This document shows, one piece after another, positions 1-8,601 of a stretch of 64,000 bases of DNA. The DNA is taken from positions 17,820-81,819 of the forward strand of contig JAFLEE010000014.1 of assembly GCA_017302015.1 (NCBI GenBank). The letters run 5' to 3'. The notes under the pieces were generated by a model. The model saw only the letters and a program-made list of their open reading frames with translations. It ran no database searches and was not told the origin of the DNA. The first letter of the stretch is position 1; every line of letters begins with the position of its first letter. Both the position numbers and the translations under genes were made by a program. This DNA is from Spirochaetota bacterium (lineage in GTDB: Bacteria; Spirochaetota; UBA12135; COTS27; JAFLEE01).

Positions 1-2
1 GG

Positions 3-290
3 AAACGCACCACCGCGAGCGTGGAGGCCCTTCTTTCCCGATCCTCCCTCCTCTTCACCAAGGAAGGGGAGTGGAACCTCGACGGGTTCACCCCCGAGGG
101 CAAGGATCTCGTGATGCACGCCTTCGCCATGGGGGCGACCTACCCGGTCCCCGCCGCAGCCCGAATGCGTGATAGGCTCCGGTTGGAATCCCCGACGAAC
201 CTTAACCAGGCGGCGAAGCGCTACCGGCAACTGAAAGCGGTCCAGCAAGGGGGCGCGCTCACGCGTAGTCCCGTGGGGATCCCGCCCTAG
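3..290 (+). CDS. C-terminal part of an unidentified protein (cut by window edge)
   Basis: The frame is open from the first bases of the window and closes at a TAG at 288-290, giving about 95 residues. A GTG at 21 could start a short protein, but the frame continues upstream to the edge, so this is more likely the tail of a longer gene. The sequence is mixed charged and helical, with no signal peptide, membrane segment or motif I recognise. No function is proposed. It could also be a spurious open frame in GC-rich DNA. Confidence 0.35.
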   Translation, partial: KRTTASVEALLSRSSLLFTKEGEWNLDGFTPEGKDLVMHAFAMGATYPVPAAARMRDRLRLESPTNLNQAAKRYRQLKAVQQGGALTRSPVGIPP

Positions 291-700
291 CCACGAAGCG
301 GCCGAACGCGGACGCTTGTGGAAGGTGGATCCACTCGACCCCATCGCCCCAGAATTCGATCTCTGCCCGTTGCGCGGGGCGGAGCCGATTCCCCTCCACG
401 CGGCATGTCCTCCTGGACACCGCCGATCGGTGCGCACCCTTTCTCCCCGCGCCCCAACTGAAGACCCACCTTGGGCGCAGCTTCGTGGCGGTAAAATGAT
501 CCACCGGGTTCGGGACCGTGATTTATTCTAACCGAGCGGGGGAACGTGCGGGCCTTAGGCCGCCATCGCGCTCGGCGGCACATTTCAAGGGTCGTGCCTA
601 CACCCGAACCCCCTCGAGGATCGGGGCCTGCGGGCTCTTGATCTCGCGGTGGCGCGCCTTCATCCGTTCGAGCATCCCGGGCTCGCCCCTTGGCGGGCCT
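291..700. other. Gene-free stretch of about 410 bp
   Basis: No convincing gene. Overlapping short open frames on both strands look like GC-driven noise. On the minus strand a 25-codon frame (675 down to 598) directly after the stop of the next gene is rich in charged residues and could be the decayed tail of another gene, but it is too short to name. Confidence 0.4.
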
Positions 701-3133
701 TCATTCCACGGCCAGCTCAAAGAACGGGGTGGGCCCCGCGTCCAGTTTCGAGGTATCCAAGGCGAGTTTTACCGTATCCTTGGAGACGTTTTGGAAGTTC
801 AGGCGACCTTTCCGAGAACCGTCGATGGCCAAGGCCCAGCCCCTAATCCGTGCGGCATCCGGATGTCGAAGGGTCAGCGTGAGGGCCACGGTCTGCATCA
901 GCACCGGCAAGTTTCCCAGGTTCACCAAACTCACCCGGTCTTCCGAAACCTCGAAATCGCTGTTGAGCGCGTCGGTGTTCACCACGAGGAGCATGCGCCG
1001 GCACTGCGGGATGGGTTTGCCGTCCAGCGACGAGAGGGCGACGACGAGGTCTGACGGCGCGCCTTCGACCTCGAGGCAGGCGAACTTCGCGGCCTGGCCC
1101 TTTTTCAGGGCCGCCGCCTCCGTCCGGGGTGCCTGGACGAAGAGGGACCTTCGCGCGATGTCCATAAGGAGTTCGCCCGTTTCGGCCTGGAAAATACCCA
1201 GAGCCGCGCGGGTCCCGTTTGAAGGCCCCAGGATGGAGGCTTTTCGCAGTTCGGAGACCCACGCCTCGGCATCCGCGTATTGAAAGGCGCCGCCGTCGCC
1301 GCTGGCATGCGTGGTCAGGGTGAGCTCGCCCCCCGTCTGGGGGCTCAGGGTCAGCTGGGCCTCACGGGGACCTTTCACCAGCGGGGGCCGCGGGCCCTCC
1401 CGATCGATGCCGAAGCGGCAGAGCAGCGAGAGCAGGCTCTGCGCGTCGCTGAGCTTCTTCTGCATGCTGTTGCTCTGCGTCAAGAAACCCTCGGTGAGCA
1501 TGACCTTGGCGGTCTTCTCCGACGGGCGCACATCCCTTCGAGCGAAGAGCAGCGTCGCGAGGACCTCGTTGGCCCGTTGCACGGGGTCGCGGCCGATGAA
1601 GAAGGAACCCATGGGGTAGGCCACCCTCATGAGGACGGGTTGGCAATGGGCCACGAGGCCCGAAAATCCCTGGAACGAGGCGTAGGCGGGAAAGAGCAGG
1701 CCGGCTTCATGGCGCAGCCTACCCCAGTACGGAAAATTGTTCTCGGTGATGAACAGCGGCCGATCGACATAGCGCGCCTGCGCGGCTTTTCGGAAATAGG
1801 CCCCCCCGTTTTCGAGGGCGCCCTGTTGGGGGTTCTTCGTCCCCGGCGTATTGAAACCGGTGGGATGGTTGTGGTAGGTATGGAAGGCGACCACCGTGCT
1901 CTGGCCGCGCGCGGCTTGGTTGCGCAATCGCACGACCGTATCGTAGACATGGGTCAGGCCCTTGTAACCCAGCCCGCGGATGGTTCTCTCGTACCACGCC
2001 AACAGGTCTTCCTGCAACCCAAAAAGAAACAGGCCCGCATCGTTCCCACGGGCCTGGTCGTACTCGAGCGCGAATTTCTTATCGAAGGGGATGGCGTCGA
2101 AGGAAGCGAACGCGTCGGCCTGGTCGCCCCAGGCCTGCTTCAGGCGCTCGATGGATCCTGCGTACCGCTTACCCAAGAAATCACGCCATCGTTCGGCGGC
2201 GAGCGCCCTCAGTTCTTCCTTCTGGAACAGGCCCAATTCGGCGATGAGATCCTGCTCGTTCCAGAAGGTCAGCGAGACGAGCGCCGCATCCTCCGCCAAG
2301 GAGAGGCCCGTATAGGGGTTGCGGTGCGTCAGGAGGGCCTCCGCGCCGAACGCCCAGGCTTTCCGGGCTTCCGGATCCAGGAGGAGCCTCTCCCGAAGCT
2401 GGCGTTGGTCCGCCTCGTCCCAGCGCCCCTTCAGGAAGCCGTTATGGTAGGCGAGATCGAGCGTGTAGTAGATGCCCGCCTCCCGCAGGCAGGACAGGAA
2501 AAAATCCAAGCGCTCCAGGTTCGTCTGATGGAGTTCTCCATCGCACTGCGCGCCGCTGCTTAAGATCATGTCGAGGTTCTGGAGGCGAAGCAGGTTGTAG
2601 CCTTGCCTTCGGATCGCCGTGACGTGGGCCCTCACATTGGCATGCTCCCCTTCCCGATCGGGGGCGAGCATGGAAAATTCCAAGTAATTCCTATTTTTCT
2701 CGCTGAAGCCCCTCTCGTGGACGATCGAGTCGTAGCCAAAAAAACGCACTGGGGACCCCGGCGTGTTCTCGAAGGCGAAGCCGCCGTGGGGACCGACGAC
2801 CACCCGGCCGTGTTTGCCGGCCGGGCCGATTTCCACGAGCGCGCTGAAATCGAGGGCCGAGCCGGCCTGGATGACCGTCGATGACATATCGACGGGTTTC
2901 CACTCGTCGCCCGCGGCGACTTTCCAGGCGTGAAGCGGGACGACCATGAGGAGGGTCCATAGGAAAAAGGAGCCCCGAACTCCCCAGTTGGGCGCGCCGG
3001 GGTTCGATTCCAAGCGGGACCTCAACACCGGCATCATCCATGCTCCTCTCAGTCGGGCGAAAAACGCGGCGAGCCCGACGCCAAGGGGGGCGGCGCCTCG
3101 TGGGTACGCCTTTTTCGTTCCAGAGTTCATCAT
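701..3133 (-). CDS. Secreted clan-A-like glycoside hydrolase (GH42/GH5-like)
   Basis: An 810-residue protein with an N-terminal hydrophobic segment (about residues 54-69) after a long, basic lead. The true start may be an internal Met near residue 33, which would give a more usual signal peptide. The central part looks like a TIM-barrel hydrolase: a segment like FGYDSIVHERG around 132-142, W-N-E at 291-293 (E293 as candidate acid/base) and F-I-T-E-N-N at 461-466 (E464 as candidate nucleophile), the usual spacing for retaining clan-A enzymes. The last 200 or so residues are beta-rich. Substrate unknown. It reads away from the AraC genes at 3.6-4.9 kb but lies on the same strand as them, about 490 bp downstream. 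A fragment of this gene recurs at 11040-11194. Confidence 0.75.
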   Translation of the reverse strand: MMNSGTKKAYPRGAAPLGVGLAAFFARLRGAWMMPVLRSRLESNPGAPNWGVRGSFFLWTLLMVVPLHAWKVAAGDEWKPVDMSSTVIQAGSALDFSALVEIGPAGKHGRVVVGPHGGFAFENTPGSPVRFFGYDSIVHERGFSEKNRNYLEFSMLAPDREGEHANVRAHVTAIRRQGYNLLRLQNLDMILSSGAQCDGELHQTNLERLDFFLSCLREAGIYYTLDLAYHNGFLKGRWDEADQRQLRERLLLDPEARKAWAFGAEALLTHRNPYTGLSLAEDAALVSLTFWNEQDLIAELGLFQKEELRALAAERWRDFLGKRYAGSIERLKQAWGDQADAFASFDAIPFDKKFALEYDQARGNDAGLFLFGLQEDLLAWYERTIRGLGYKGLTHVYDTVVRLRNQAARGQSTVVAFHTYHNHPTGFNTPGTKNPQQGALENGGAYFRKAAQARYVDRPLFITENNFPYWGRLRHEAGLLFPAYASFQGFSGLVAHCQPVLMRVAYPMGSFFIGRDPVQRANEVLATLLFARRDVRPSEKTAKVMLTEGFLTQSNSMQKKLSDAQSLLSLLCRFGIDREGPRPPLVKGPREAQLTLSPQTGGELTLTTHASGDGGAFQYADAEAWVSELRKASILGPSNGTRAALGIFQAETGELLMDIARRSLFVQAPRTEAAALKKGQAAKFACLEVEGAPSDLVVALSSLDGKPIPQCRRMLLVVNTDALNSDFEVSEDRVSLVNLGNLPVLMQTVALTLTLRHPDAARIRGWALAIDGSRKGRLNFQNVSKDTVKLALDTSKLDAGPTPFFELAVE

Positions 3134-3624
3134 CGAAGTTCTCCGTGCTTTTAGAGTATGAAATCATCCCGAGAAACAAGCAAGGCCACCCGATCCCCTG
3201 CGGCATGCCGGATAAGAGCCGGTTCACGAAAAGTTGAATCGCCACTTCCTTTGCTGGATGGTTCTTTTTCCGGGAATGAATACTTGCAGAGGATGCATGA
3301 TTGCAGCGAGAGCCTCACCGCGACATACAGATTCCAGGCGATGGGAGTTTCCTGACCGCTTCGATCGCAGCCTAAAACGCCGCCGAGGCAGTTCGTCCGG
3401 GAGATCGCCCCTGGAGGCCGCCAACGCGCCCTCGATTAGAATCTGTCTACGGGCCCAAAATATTATAGTAGATTCGCGTAACGAATGGATGCCCATCCCC
3501 GTCGCGGGTCTTACACGGGGCCTATCGTGCGTGGGCTCATCCAGCCCCCACTCCATTTGTGGCTGGCTTGTGGACGATCTGACACCGAAAGCCTGCCCGC
3601 GCTCCATGGGAAGCGATCCAGTCC
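3134..3624. other. Gene-free stretch of about 490 bp
   Basis: No convincing gene. The segment around 3440-3480 is AT-richer than its surroundings and could hold a minus-strand promoter for the hydrolase downstream. No clear -35/-10 pair or repeat was found. Confidence 0.35.
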
Positions 3625-4011
3625 TTAACCGGGCTCCTCGTGGAATCGCTGCCGGTAAGCCCGGGGGCCCAACCCCACATGGCAATGGAACAGCAGAGAA
3701 AAATGGGGGTAGGTTTCGAAGCCGCATGCGGCGGCGATGCGCCCCTCGAGCTTGCGTGTCAGACGAAGGAGTCGCTGGGCGCGGTCGAACTGCTGTGTCA
3801 AGTGAGATCGGCGAGGGGGCAGCCCCATGGCGGCGTGGTAGAGCCTGATGAAATAGCTGGGGGCGAGGCCGTATTGGCCGGCGAGGGCCCCGTTCGCCGG
3901 GGTAAGTTGGGCCGTCCGGGGCCATAAATCGAGGCTGGCTTCGAAGGCCGGGCGCAATCCACCCAGATTCACCACCGGCGGCAGCAGCGGCCGTGGCACC
4001 GGGCATCCCAC
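3625..4011 (-). pseudogene. Truncated AraC-family regulator (DNA-binding half only)
   Basis: About 128 codons starting from a GTG. They encode little more than an AraC-type double helix-turn-helix domain: an LAGQYGLAPSYFIRLYHAAMG-like first helix pair, then ACGFETYPHFSLLFHCHVGLGP as the diagnostic second helix-turn-helix. There is no room for a ligand-binding domain: the frame begins seven codons after the stop of the intact AraC gene at 4033 and in the same frame. It is most simply a 5'-truncated remnant of a second regulator. A free-standing DNA-binding domain, or a readthrough extension of the upstream protein, cannot be excluded. Confidence 0.6.
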
Positions 4012-4032
4012 GCGATGGCCCGCGTCGCCTCG

Positions 4033-4911
4033 TCAAGTCCTTGCCGAAATACGCCTTCGCGTCTCCGGGACTTCGGCCCCGCGCCAGCGGCCGGGGCTCG
4101 TTCCATAATGGCGGCGGAACACCTTGATGAAATACCCGGGCTCGTTGAACCCGCATTGGCGGGCGACTTCGGCGACGGGGATTTTCCCCGGGGCGAGAAG
4201 GGCGCAGGCCCGGCCCAGCCTGAGTTCATCGAGGTATTTATGGAACCCGAGGGAGCCGGCCTCGCGGAAGAGCCTCGAGATGTGGTCCGGGGATAACCCG
4301 AAGCTGCGCGCGACCGAGCTGCGGTTGATGGGAAGGTGGCAGCATTCCCTCATGTGCTCGCGGATGCTCTGGTAGATCGAACCGGGGGGATTCGCCCACG
4401 CCGCGGCGCTTCCGTGGAACGCTTCGCGGGCCGTGCGCAGGATCACGTGGAAGAGGGCGAGGAGTAGCTCCGGGGAGCGCCCCTCGCGCTCGGCGGAAAC
4501 CAAAGCGTTCAGGAGCCATTGCCCGTCGGCGCCCAGGGGGAAACCCGCGAGTTCCTGGTCCTGCGGATCGAGGCCTTCGGGGTCGGAAGGGGACCGATGG
4601 CCGAGGGTCCACCGCATGTCACGGGGAAGGAAGTGGATGCAGAACAAGGTGCGTGCGCTGGCGAAGGAACGGAGATTCCAGGCGCCGGTCCCTGCGAAAA
4701 AGGCGTCGCCCCGGACCAGACGGCGTTGGACCGGCCCCGAGCCCGATAAATACTGGATGGGCAGGGCGCCATGGAGGACGATCTCCAAGTGGGGATGGCC
4801 GGGAAGCCAGGCCCCCGGTGGGGCCTCGCCGCGGCGGGCGACGAACACGCGTTTGATCCCGCCATTTTCCAGGAGGGCTTCGAGCGCCTTGAGAACCCGG
4901 GAATCGGCCAT
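4033..4911 (-). CDS. AraC-family transcriptional regulator
   Basis: A full-length 292-residue AraC/XylS-type regulator. The N-terminal half is a cupin-like sensor (E-I-V-L-H-G near 48-53, G-D-A-F-F-A-G near 68-74). The C-terminal 100 residues hold two helix-turn-helix motifs, the second with the classic ECGFNEPGYFIKVFRRHYGTSP-type signature (here R-Q-C-G-F-N). It diverges from the M14 peptidase gene at 5034; the shared 120-bp gap carries a perfect 10-bp inverted repeat. This suggests it controls the peptidase and probably itself. A truncated second AraC domain follows in frame after its stop. Confidence 0.9.
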   Translation of the reverse strand: MADSRVLKALEALLENGGIKRVFVARRGEAPPGAWLPGHPHLEIVLHGALPIQYLSGSGPVQRRLVRGDAFFAGTGAWNLRSFASARTLFCIHFLPRDMRWTLGHRSPSDPEGLDPQDQELAGFPLGADGQWLLNALVSAEREGRSPELLLALFHVILRTAREAFHGSAAAWANPPGSIYQSIREHMRECCHLPINRSSVARSFGLSPDHISRLFREAGSLGFHKYLDELRLGRACALLAPGKIPVAEVARQCGFNEPGYFIKVFRRHYGTSPGRWRGAEVPETRRRISART

Positions 4912-4914
4912 GTC

Positions 4915-4988
4915 GTATTTATACCATTACGGACTTATATTTCTTATTGTTTTTACGGTTAGAGCCGCCTATAATGACGTATAAATAC
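4915..4988. promoter_or_regulatory. Inverted repeat in the divergent araC / M14 promoter region
   Basis: gtatttatac at 4915-4924 and its exact reverse complement gtataaatac at 4979-4988 bracket an AT-rich gap (with tataat at 4970-4975). The symmetry and position between two divergent genes suggest a regulator operator or two mirror-image binding half-sites. Binding is inferred. Confidence 0.5.
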
Positions 4989-5033
4989 AATCGGCGAAGC
5001 GCGCATCGCGCTGGCCTCGACGGAGCATGACCC

Positions 5034-6170
5034 GTGCAGATCGACCACGCCTTCCCCGGCGGAAATATCCTCCTCGAAAAGATCGAGGGGGATGACGTCA
5101 CCCTCCGGCAAGACCTGCGGGATACCGAGGGTTGGTGGTTCTATTGGTGTTTCCGGGTGCGGGGGGCGGCGGGGCGGACGCTCCACTTCCATTTCCCGGA
5201 TACCGGCGAGGCTTGGCAGAGCGTGATCGGGGTGCGCGGACCCGCGGTGAGCAGGGACGAGGGCCGCCATTGGAATTGGCTGGGGCGGGGATCCGCCTCG
5301 GATTTCTCGTTCACCTTCGGCGCGGATGACGACGCGGTCCGCTTCAGTTTCGCCATGCCCTACCAGGAGGATCGCCTCGAGCGCTTCCTCGACTGCCACG
5401 TTGGCCATCCGCGCCTGCGCCGCGAACGCCTTTGCCATTCGCGGAAAGGGCGCTCTGTGGAACGGCTCCATCTCGGCTGCCTCCACGGGGCGCCTCGTTA
5501 CCGGGTGGCGCTCACCTGCCGCCACCACGCCTGCGAAATGATGGCGAGTTATTCCCTGGAGGGCCTTCTGGAAGAGATCCTGGGCGATTCGGAAGCGGGG
5601 GCATGGCTTGGCGAGAACGTGGAGTTCCTCGCCATCCCCTTCGTCGACAAAGACGGCGTCGAAGACGGCGACCAGGGCAAAAGCCGCAAGCCCCACGACC
5701 ATGCCCTGGATTACGGGGAGCATCGCCTCTACCCCGAGACTACCGCCCTCGCCGCCTTCCTTCCCGAATGGTCGCGGGGGAAACTCGCCATCGCCCTCGA
5801 CCTGCATTGCCCCTCCATCCGCGGGCCGTTCCACGAAGACCTCATGTCGCCCGACCGCCTGCGGGATGCGGGCAATTGGGCGCGCACGGAAGATTTTTTC
5901 AGGGTCTTGGAGAAGGTACAGCAAGGCCCCCTGATTTTCAGGCTTGCCGACAGCCAGGCCTTCACGACCTGGACCGGCCCCGAGGGGCCGAAGGGACCTG
6001 TCGCGGGTCTCATCACTACCTGGGTGCGGACCTTGCCTGGCCTGCGCTTCGGCACCGCCCTCGAAATTCCCTACGCCAACGCCGGCGGGAAAGAGGTGAA
6101 CCAGGAAAGCGCGACCGCTTTCGGCCGTGACCTAGCGCGGGCGTTGCATCGATATCTCGCCGACGGATGA
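5034..6170 (+). CDS. M14 zinc carboxypeptidase, cytosolic (CCP/AGBL)-like
   Basis: A 378-residue protein without a signal peptide, starting at GTG. The first 120 residues match the beta-sandwich that precedes the catalytic domain in cytosolic carboxypeptidases (a W-W-F-Y-W-C-F-R-V block at 34-42). The M14 zinc site is visible as H165-x-x-E168 and the later H258 in L-D-L-H-C-P. E344 in E-I-P-Y-A-N is the probable catalytic glutamate. Family knowledge: such enzymes trim C-terminal residues, often acidic, or act as amidases; the bacterial substrates are mostly unknown. It is transcribed away from the AraC gene at 4033. A 74-bp piece of this gene is found fused into the mosaic remnant at 11199-11272. 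Confidence 0.8.
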   Translation: MQIDHAFPGGNILLEKIEGDDVTLRQDLRDTEGWWFYWCFRVRGAAGRTLHFHFPDTGEAWQSVIGVRGPAVSRDEGRHWNWLGRGSASDFSFTFGADDDAVRFSFAMPYQEDRLERFLDCHVGHPRLRRERLCHSRKGRSVERLHLGCLHGAPRYRVALTCRHHACEMMASYSLEGLLEEILGDSEAGAWLGENVEFLAIPFVDKDGVEDGDQGKSRKPHDHALDYGEHRLYPETTALAAFLPEWSRGKLAIALDLHCPSIRGPFHEDLMSPDRLRDAGNWARTEDFFRVLEKVQQGPLIFRLADSQAFTTWTGPEGPKGPVAGLITTWVRTLPGLRFGTALEIPYANAGGKEVNQESATAFGRDLARALHRYLADG

Positions 6171-6205
6171 AACGGACCGCTTTCGCCGTGGGGAACGGCC
6201 TTGAT

Positions 6206-6955
6206 GCGGGCGGTCCTCGTCGAGGACGCACTGCACCGCAACGAGGGGTAACTCACGCCTATGAAAACTTCCATCCCGCCCTCGTACCCAACCTGTCAGA
6301 AAGCCGGGTCATCGAATGGGCCCGGGCCTCGGAGCCCTAGCCCGCCGTCGAAGAGCGATTCATACGTTCGCGGCGCCATCTGGAGACCCATGACCCCGAA
6401 CCCCTGCGCCCCTCGGACCTCGCCGCGGTCGCGGGCCTGTCCGCCTCGCGTTTTTCAAGGGCCTTCCATGCCGCCTTCGGCGCCTCGCCCATCGAACACC
6501 TCATCCAGGTCCGACTGGAGGCGGCGCGCGAGAAACTCCTGTTCACGGTTTTTCCGACCCGCGGGATCGCCTTCGGAGTCGGTTTCCCCGACGCCCTCCA
6601 TTTCTCTAAGGTTTTCACCCGCGCCAGGGTCGGGGGCTCCGGGCCTTCCAACGGGGCCAATAAACACCGAACGGGGCAGGATCTTCCATTTACCCGGCCG
6701 GGATGCCGGCCCATGCTTACCCCCGAACGGGAGGTGCTTCGTGAATCATGGCCCAATTCGGTCCATCGCCCTCACGGGGTCCTCATGCGGTTCAGTATCG
6801 GCGCGGAGAACAGGGCGTCCGGCCACCCGGAAAGCCTCTTCGGGAAGACCCTGGAGGAGGTCGGCAGAATGGGCGTCGGGCCGTCGATGGATTGCGCCAT
6901 CCATGGGAACTACCTCTATTCCATCGGGGAAGGGAAACTCCGCATCTCCCGACAC
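6206..6955 (+). pseudogene. Decayed duplicate of the AraC 3' half plus the LVIVD-protein 5' end
   Basis: This stretch aligns base for base, with scattered substitutions and small indels, to 11.92-12.68 kb: first the C-terminal half of the AraC gene at 11575, then the 77-bp spacer, then the signal peptide and first 70 or so codons of the beta-propeller gene at 12459. Reading frames are broken: a TAG appears early (about 6339, in gagccctag), frameshifts follow in the regulator part, and the propeller part ends at a TAG about 6958-6960. The homology stops abruptly on both sides. It is a non-functional partial copy. Confidence 0.85.
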
Positions 6956-7409
6956 GCCTAGCAAACAGTCGCTCCAAGATGCCTCACGATCCGCAAGGGC
7001 ACTCTTTGAACTAGATCCCTTGTTTGCCGCATAAAGATCGACCTCGCGATATCCCTCGTGGTTTATTTTTAGACGGCCCGGCGATACGAGAATGCTTCGT
7101 GAATTTTCCTAGTCCAAAATCTAAACTATTTATACGCCCCTCGATCAGGGATCATTGGATAGCGTTTCCAGTCCAAAAAGAACAATCCGCACTCGCGTCC
7201 CGAGAACGATTTGAACCGAATTCTTGAATCATGATCCCAATCAATTTTTTGACATATCGAACGATGCACACAGCCCACAAAATTCTCCAAGCCATCGATA
7301 AGGGATCGCGCCCAATCAAGGCGCAAAGCGCTCGTCGTCAGGGGGCCGTTCCTTTCATACCTCCTCGCTGAATACCGGCGCCGCAGTCCCGGCGGAAATT
7401 CGGATCGTT
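6956..7409. other. AT-richer stretch of about 450 bp, one doubtful small ORF
   Basis: The region is clearly poorer in G+C than most of the window. No recognisable gene. It contains only the doubtful 95-codon frame reported separately (7126-7413). Confidence 0.35.
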
Positions 7410-7413
7410 TCAT
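7126..7413 (-). CDS. Possible small hypothetical protein coupled to the propeller gene
   Basis: A 95-codon frame whose ATG overlaps the TGA of the upstream propeller gene as ATGA (7410-7413). That arrangement is typical of translational coupling and is the only reason to keep it. The product is basic, has no signal peptide or recognisable motif, and could be fortuitous. Confidence 0.25.
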   Translation of the reverse strand: MKRSEFPPGLRRRYSARRYERNGPLTTSALRLDWARSLIDGLENFVGCVHRSICQKIDWDHDSRIRFKSFSGRECGLFFLDWKRYPMIPDRGAYK

Positions 7414-8501
7414 GGATCTTCTTTCGCGACGAGGCGTTGCAAATCAATTAAATCATAACGGAAGACGCCTATCCCGTTGGACTCGGTGGGCCAATTGACA
7501 TAAAGATATCGACCGTCCCTCGAAAAACTTGAATCGACGTGGATCCTCCTTTTCCAAACAAGGTCAACGTTGGTTGTCTCGTCCAATAGGAAATGTCTTC
7601 GGGTTCCTTTCGCTCCCGCATAGTCCAAGGAAAGGACCAAAGGCGAGGATCCATACCATGTCTCTCCGGCGATCCACCTTCGATCGGGGGAGACTCCCGG
7701 ATGACAGAGGTCCTTCTCGGTGCGGGCCACGGGTGGTCCGACCTGGACTCGGTCCAAGTCGAAAAGCGTACCACCGGCGTAGATCCTTTCATTGTCCCAC
7801 CAGAAAGGGTGCGCTCCGGGGCCGGGGAAAAAACGGACCTCATTTCCATTGGTCGAAAAGGTGAAGGCGAATTCCGGCTTTTGGACCTTGACCCAAATGC
7901 GACCCCCCTTAGGGCTCCAATAGCGATGCCATATATTCTGGGGCACCGCGCCGCCCATCCTTTCCTTCCAATTGGAGAACGCCCCGATGTCGAGTATTTT
8001 CCGGGTCACGCCCGTGCGTGGATCGACGGTCCAGACATTCCCGTTTTCGAACGAACCGGTGAGGACCAAGCCTGTGCCGGGGTGGTAACTCACGGGTCCG
8101 CAGTTTCCACACGTGATCGTGCGTAAAATTTTTCCCGTCGCGCTTTCGCGAACCACGATCTCGTTGCTGGGGCCTCGGTGGACAAATGATTCCTCGCCGA
8201 TCCACAGGGCCATGACCCCGGTGTGCGGGATCGCCTTGATGGCCTCCACAAGTACCCGAGGCTCGGAACCATCGAGACGGGAGATCATCAGTTGCGCCGG
8301 TTTTTCTAAACCATCGGGCCATTGGACGAAAAGAATGTGACGCCCCTCCGGATCGTCAGGGAACTGGTTCCAGTGATAAGCTTTTCGGGCATAGACGGCG
8401 GTGGAAACGGGGGTTTTTTGGACCACGGCGCCGCTCATTCGGATTTCAGTTCCTCCAAAAGCCGCGGACATCATGAAAAGGAGGGGCATCAGGCGCTTCA
8501 T
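7410..8501 (-). CDS. Exported beta-propeller protein of unknown function
   Basis: A 363-residue protein with a clear signal peptide (M-K-R-L-M-P-L-L-F-M-M-S-A-A-F-G, cleavage near 17). The body consists of repeated beta-strand blades of the TolB/oligogalacturonate-lyase/WD40 kind, such as segments with G-R-H-I-L-F-V-Q-W and R-Y-L-Y-V-N-W-P. No enzyme motif is certain. It lies 100 bp downstream of the GH63-type glucosidase on the same strand, so the two are probably co-transcribed and may act on the same glycan. Base composition is lower in G+C than the neighbours, suggesting acquisition. Confidence 0.6.
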   Translation of the reverse strand: MKRLMPLLFMMSAAFGGTEIRMSGAVVQKTPVSTAVYARKAYHWNQFPDDPEGRHILFVQWPDGLEKPAQLMISRLDGSEPRVLVEAIKAIPHTGVMALWIGEESFVHRGPSNEIVVRESATGKILRTITCGNCGPVSYHPGTGLVLTGSFENGNVWTVDPRTGVTRKILDIGAFSNWKERMGGAVPQNIWHRYWSPKGGRIWVKVQKPEFAFTFSTNGNEVRFFPGPGAHPFWWDNERIYAGGTLFDLDRVQVGPPVARTEKDLCHPGVSPDRRWIAGETWYGSSPLVLSLDYAGAKGTRRHFLLDETTNVDLVWKRRIHVDSSFSRDGRYLYVNWPTESNGIGVFRYDLIDLQRLVAKEDP

Positions 8502-8601
8502 GGATTTTCCTTTTTGGGTCTGGCCGTCTTTCCGTATTTTGCCTTTATGCTTCGGCGGATTTCAAGGATGCCCAACGTGTAACTGAGTCCTTCGATGGGG
8601 G

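Noticed and set aside
598-675. 25-codon minus-strand frame after the hydrolase stop
   Set aside because: Protein-like ending but too short and without start context or family match.
1280-2563. 427-codon plus-strand frame inside the hydrolase gene
   Set aside because: Antisense shadow; composition is typical of reverse-read GC-rich codons.
2990-3015. ggggttcgattccaa, resembling a tRNA T-loop
   Set aside because: It lies within the signal-peptide region of a coding gene, and no acceptor, D or anticodon stems can be formed around it.
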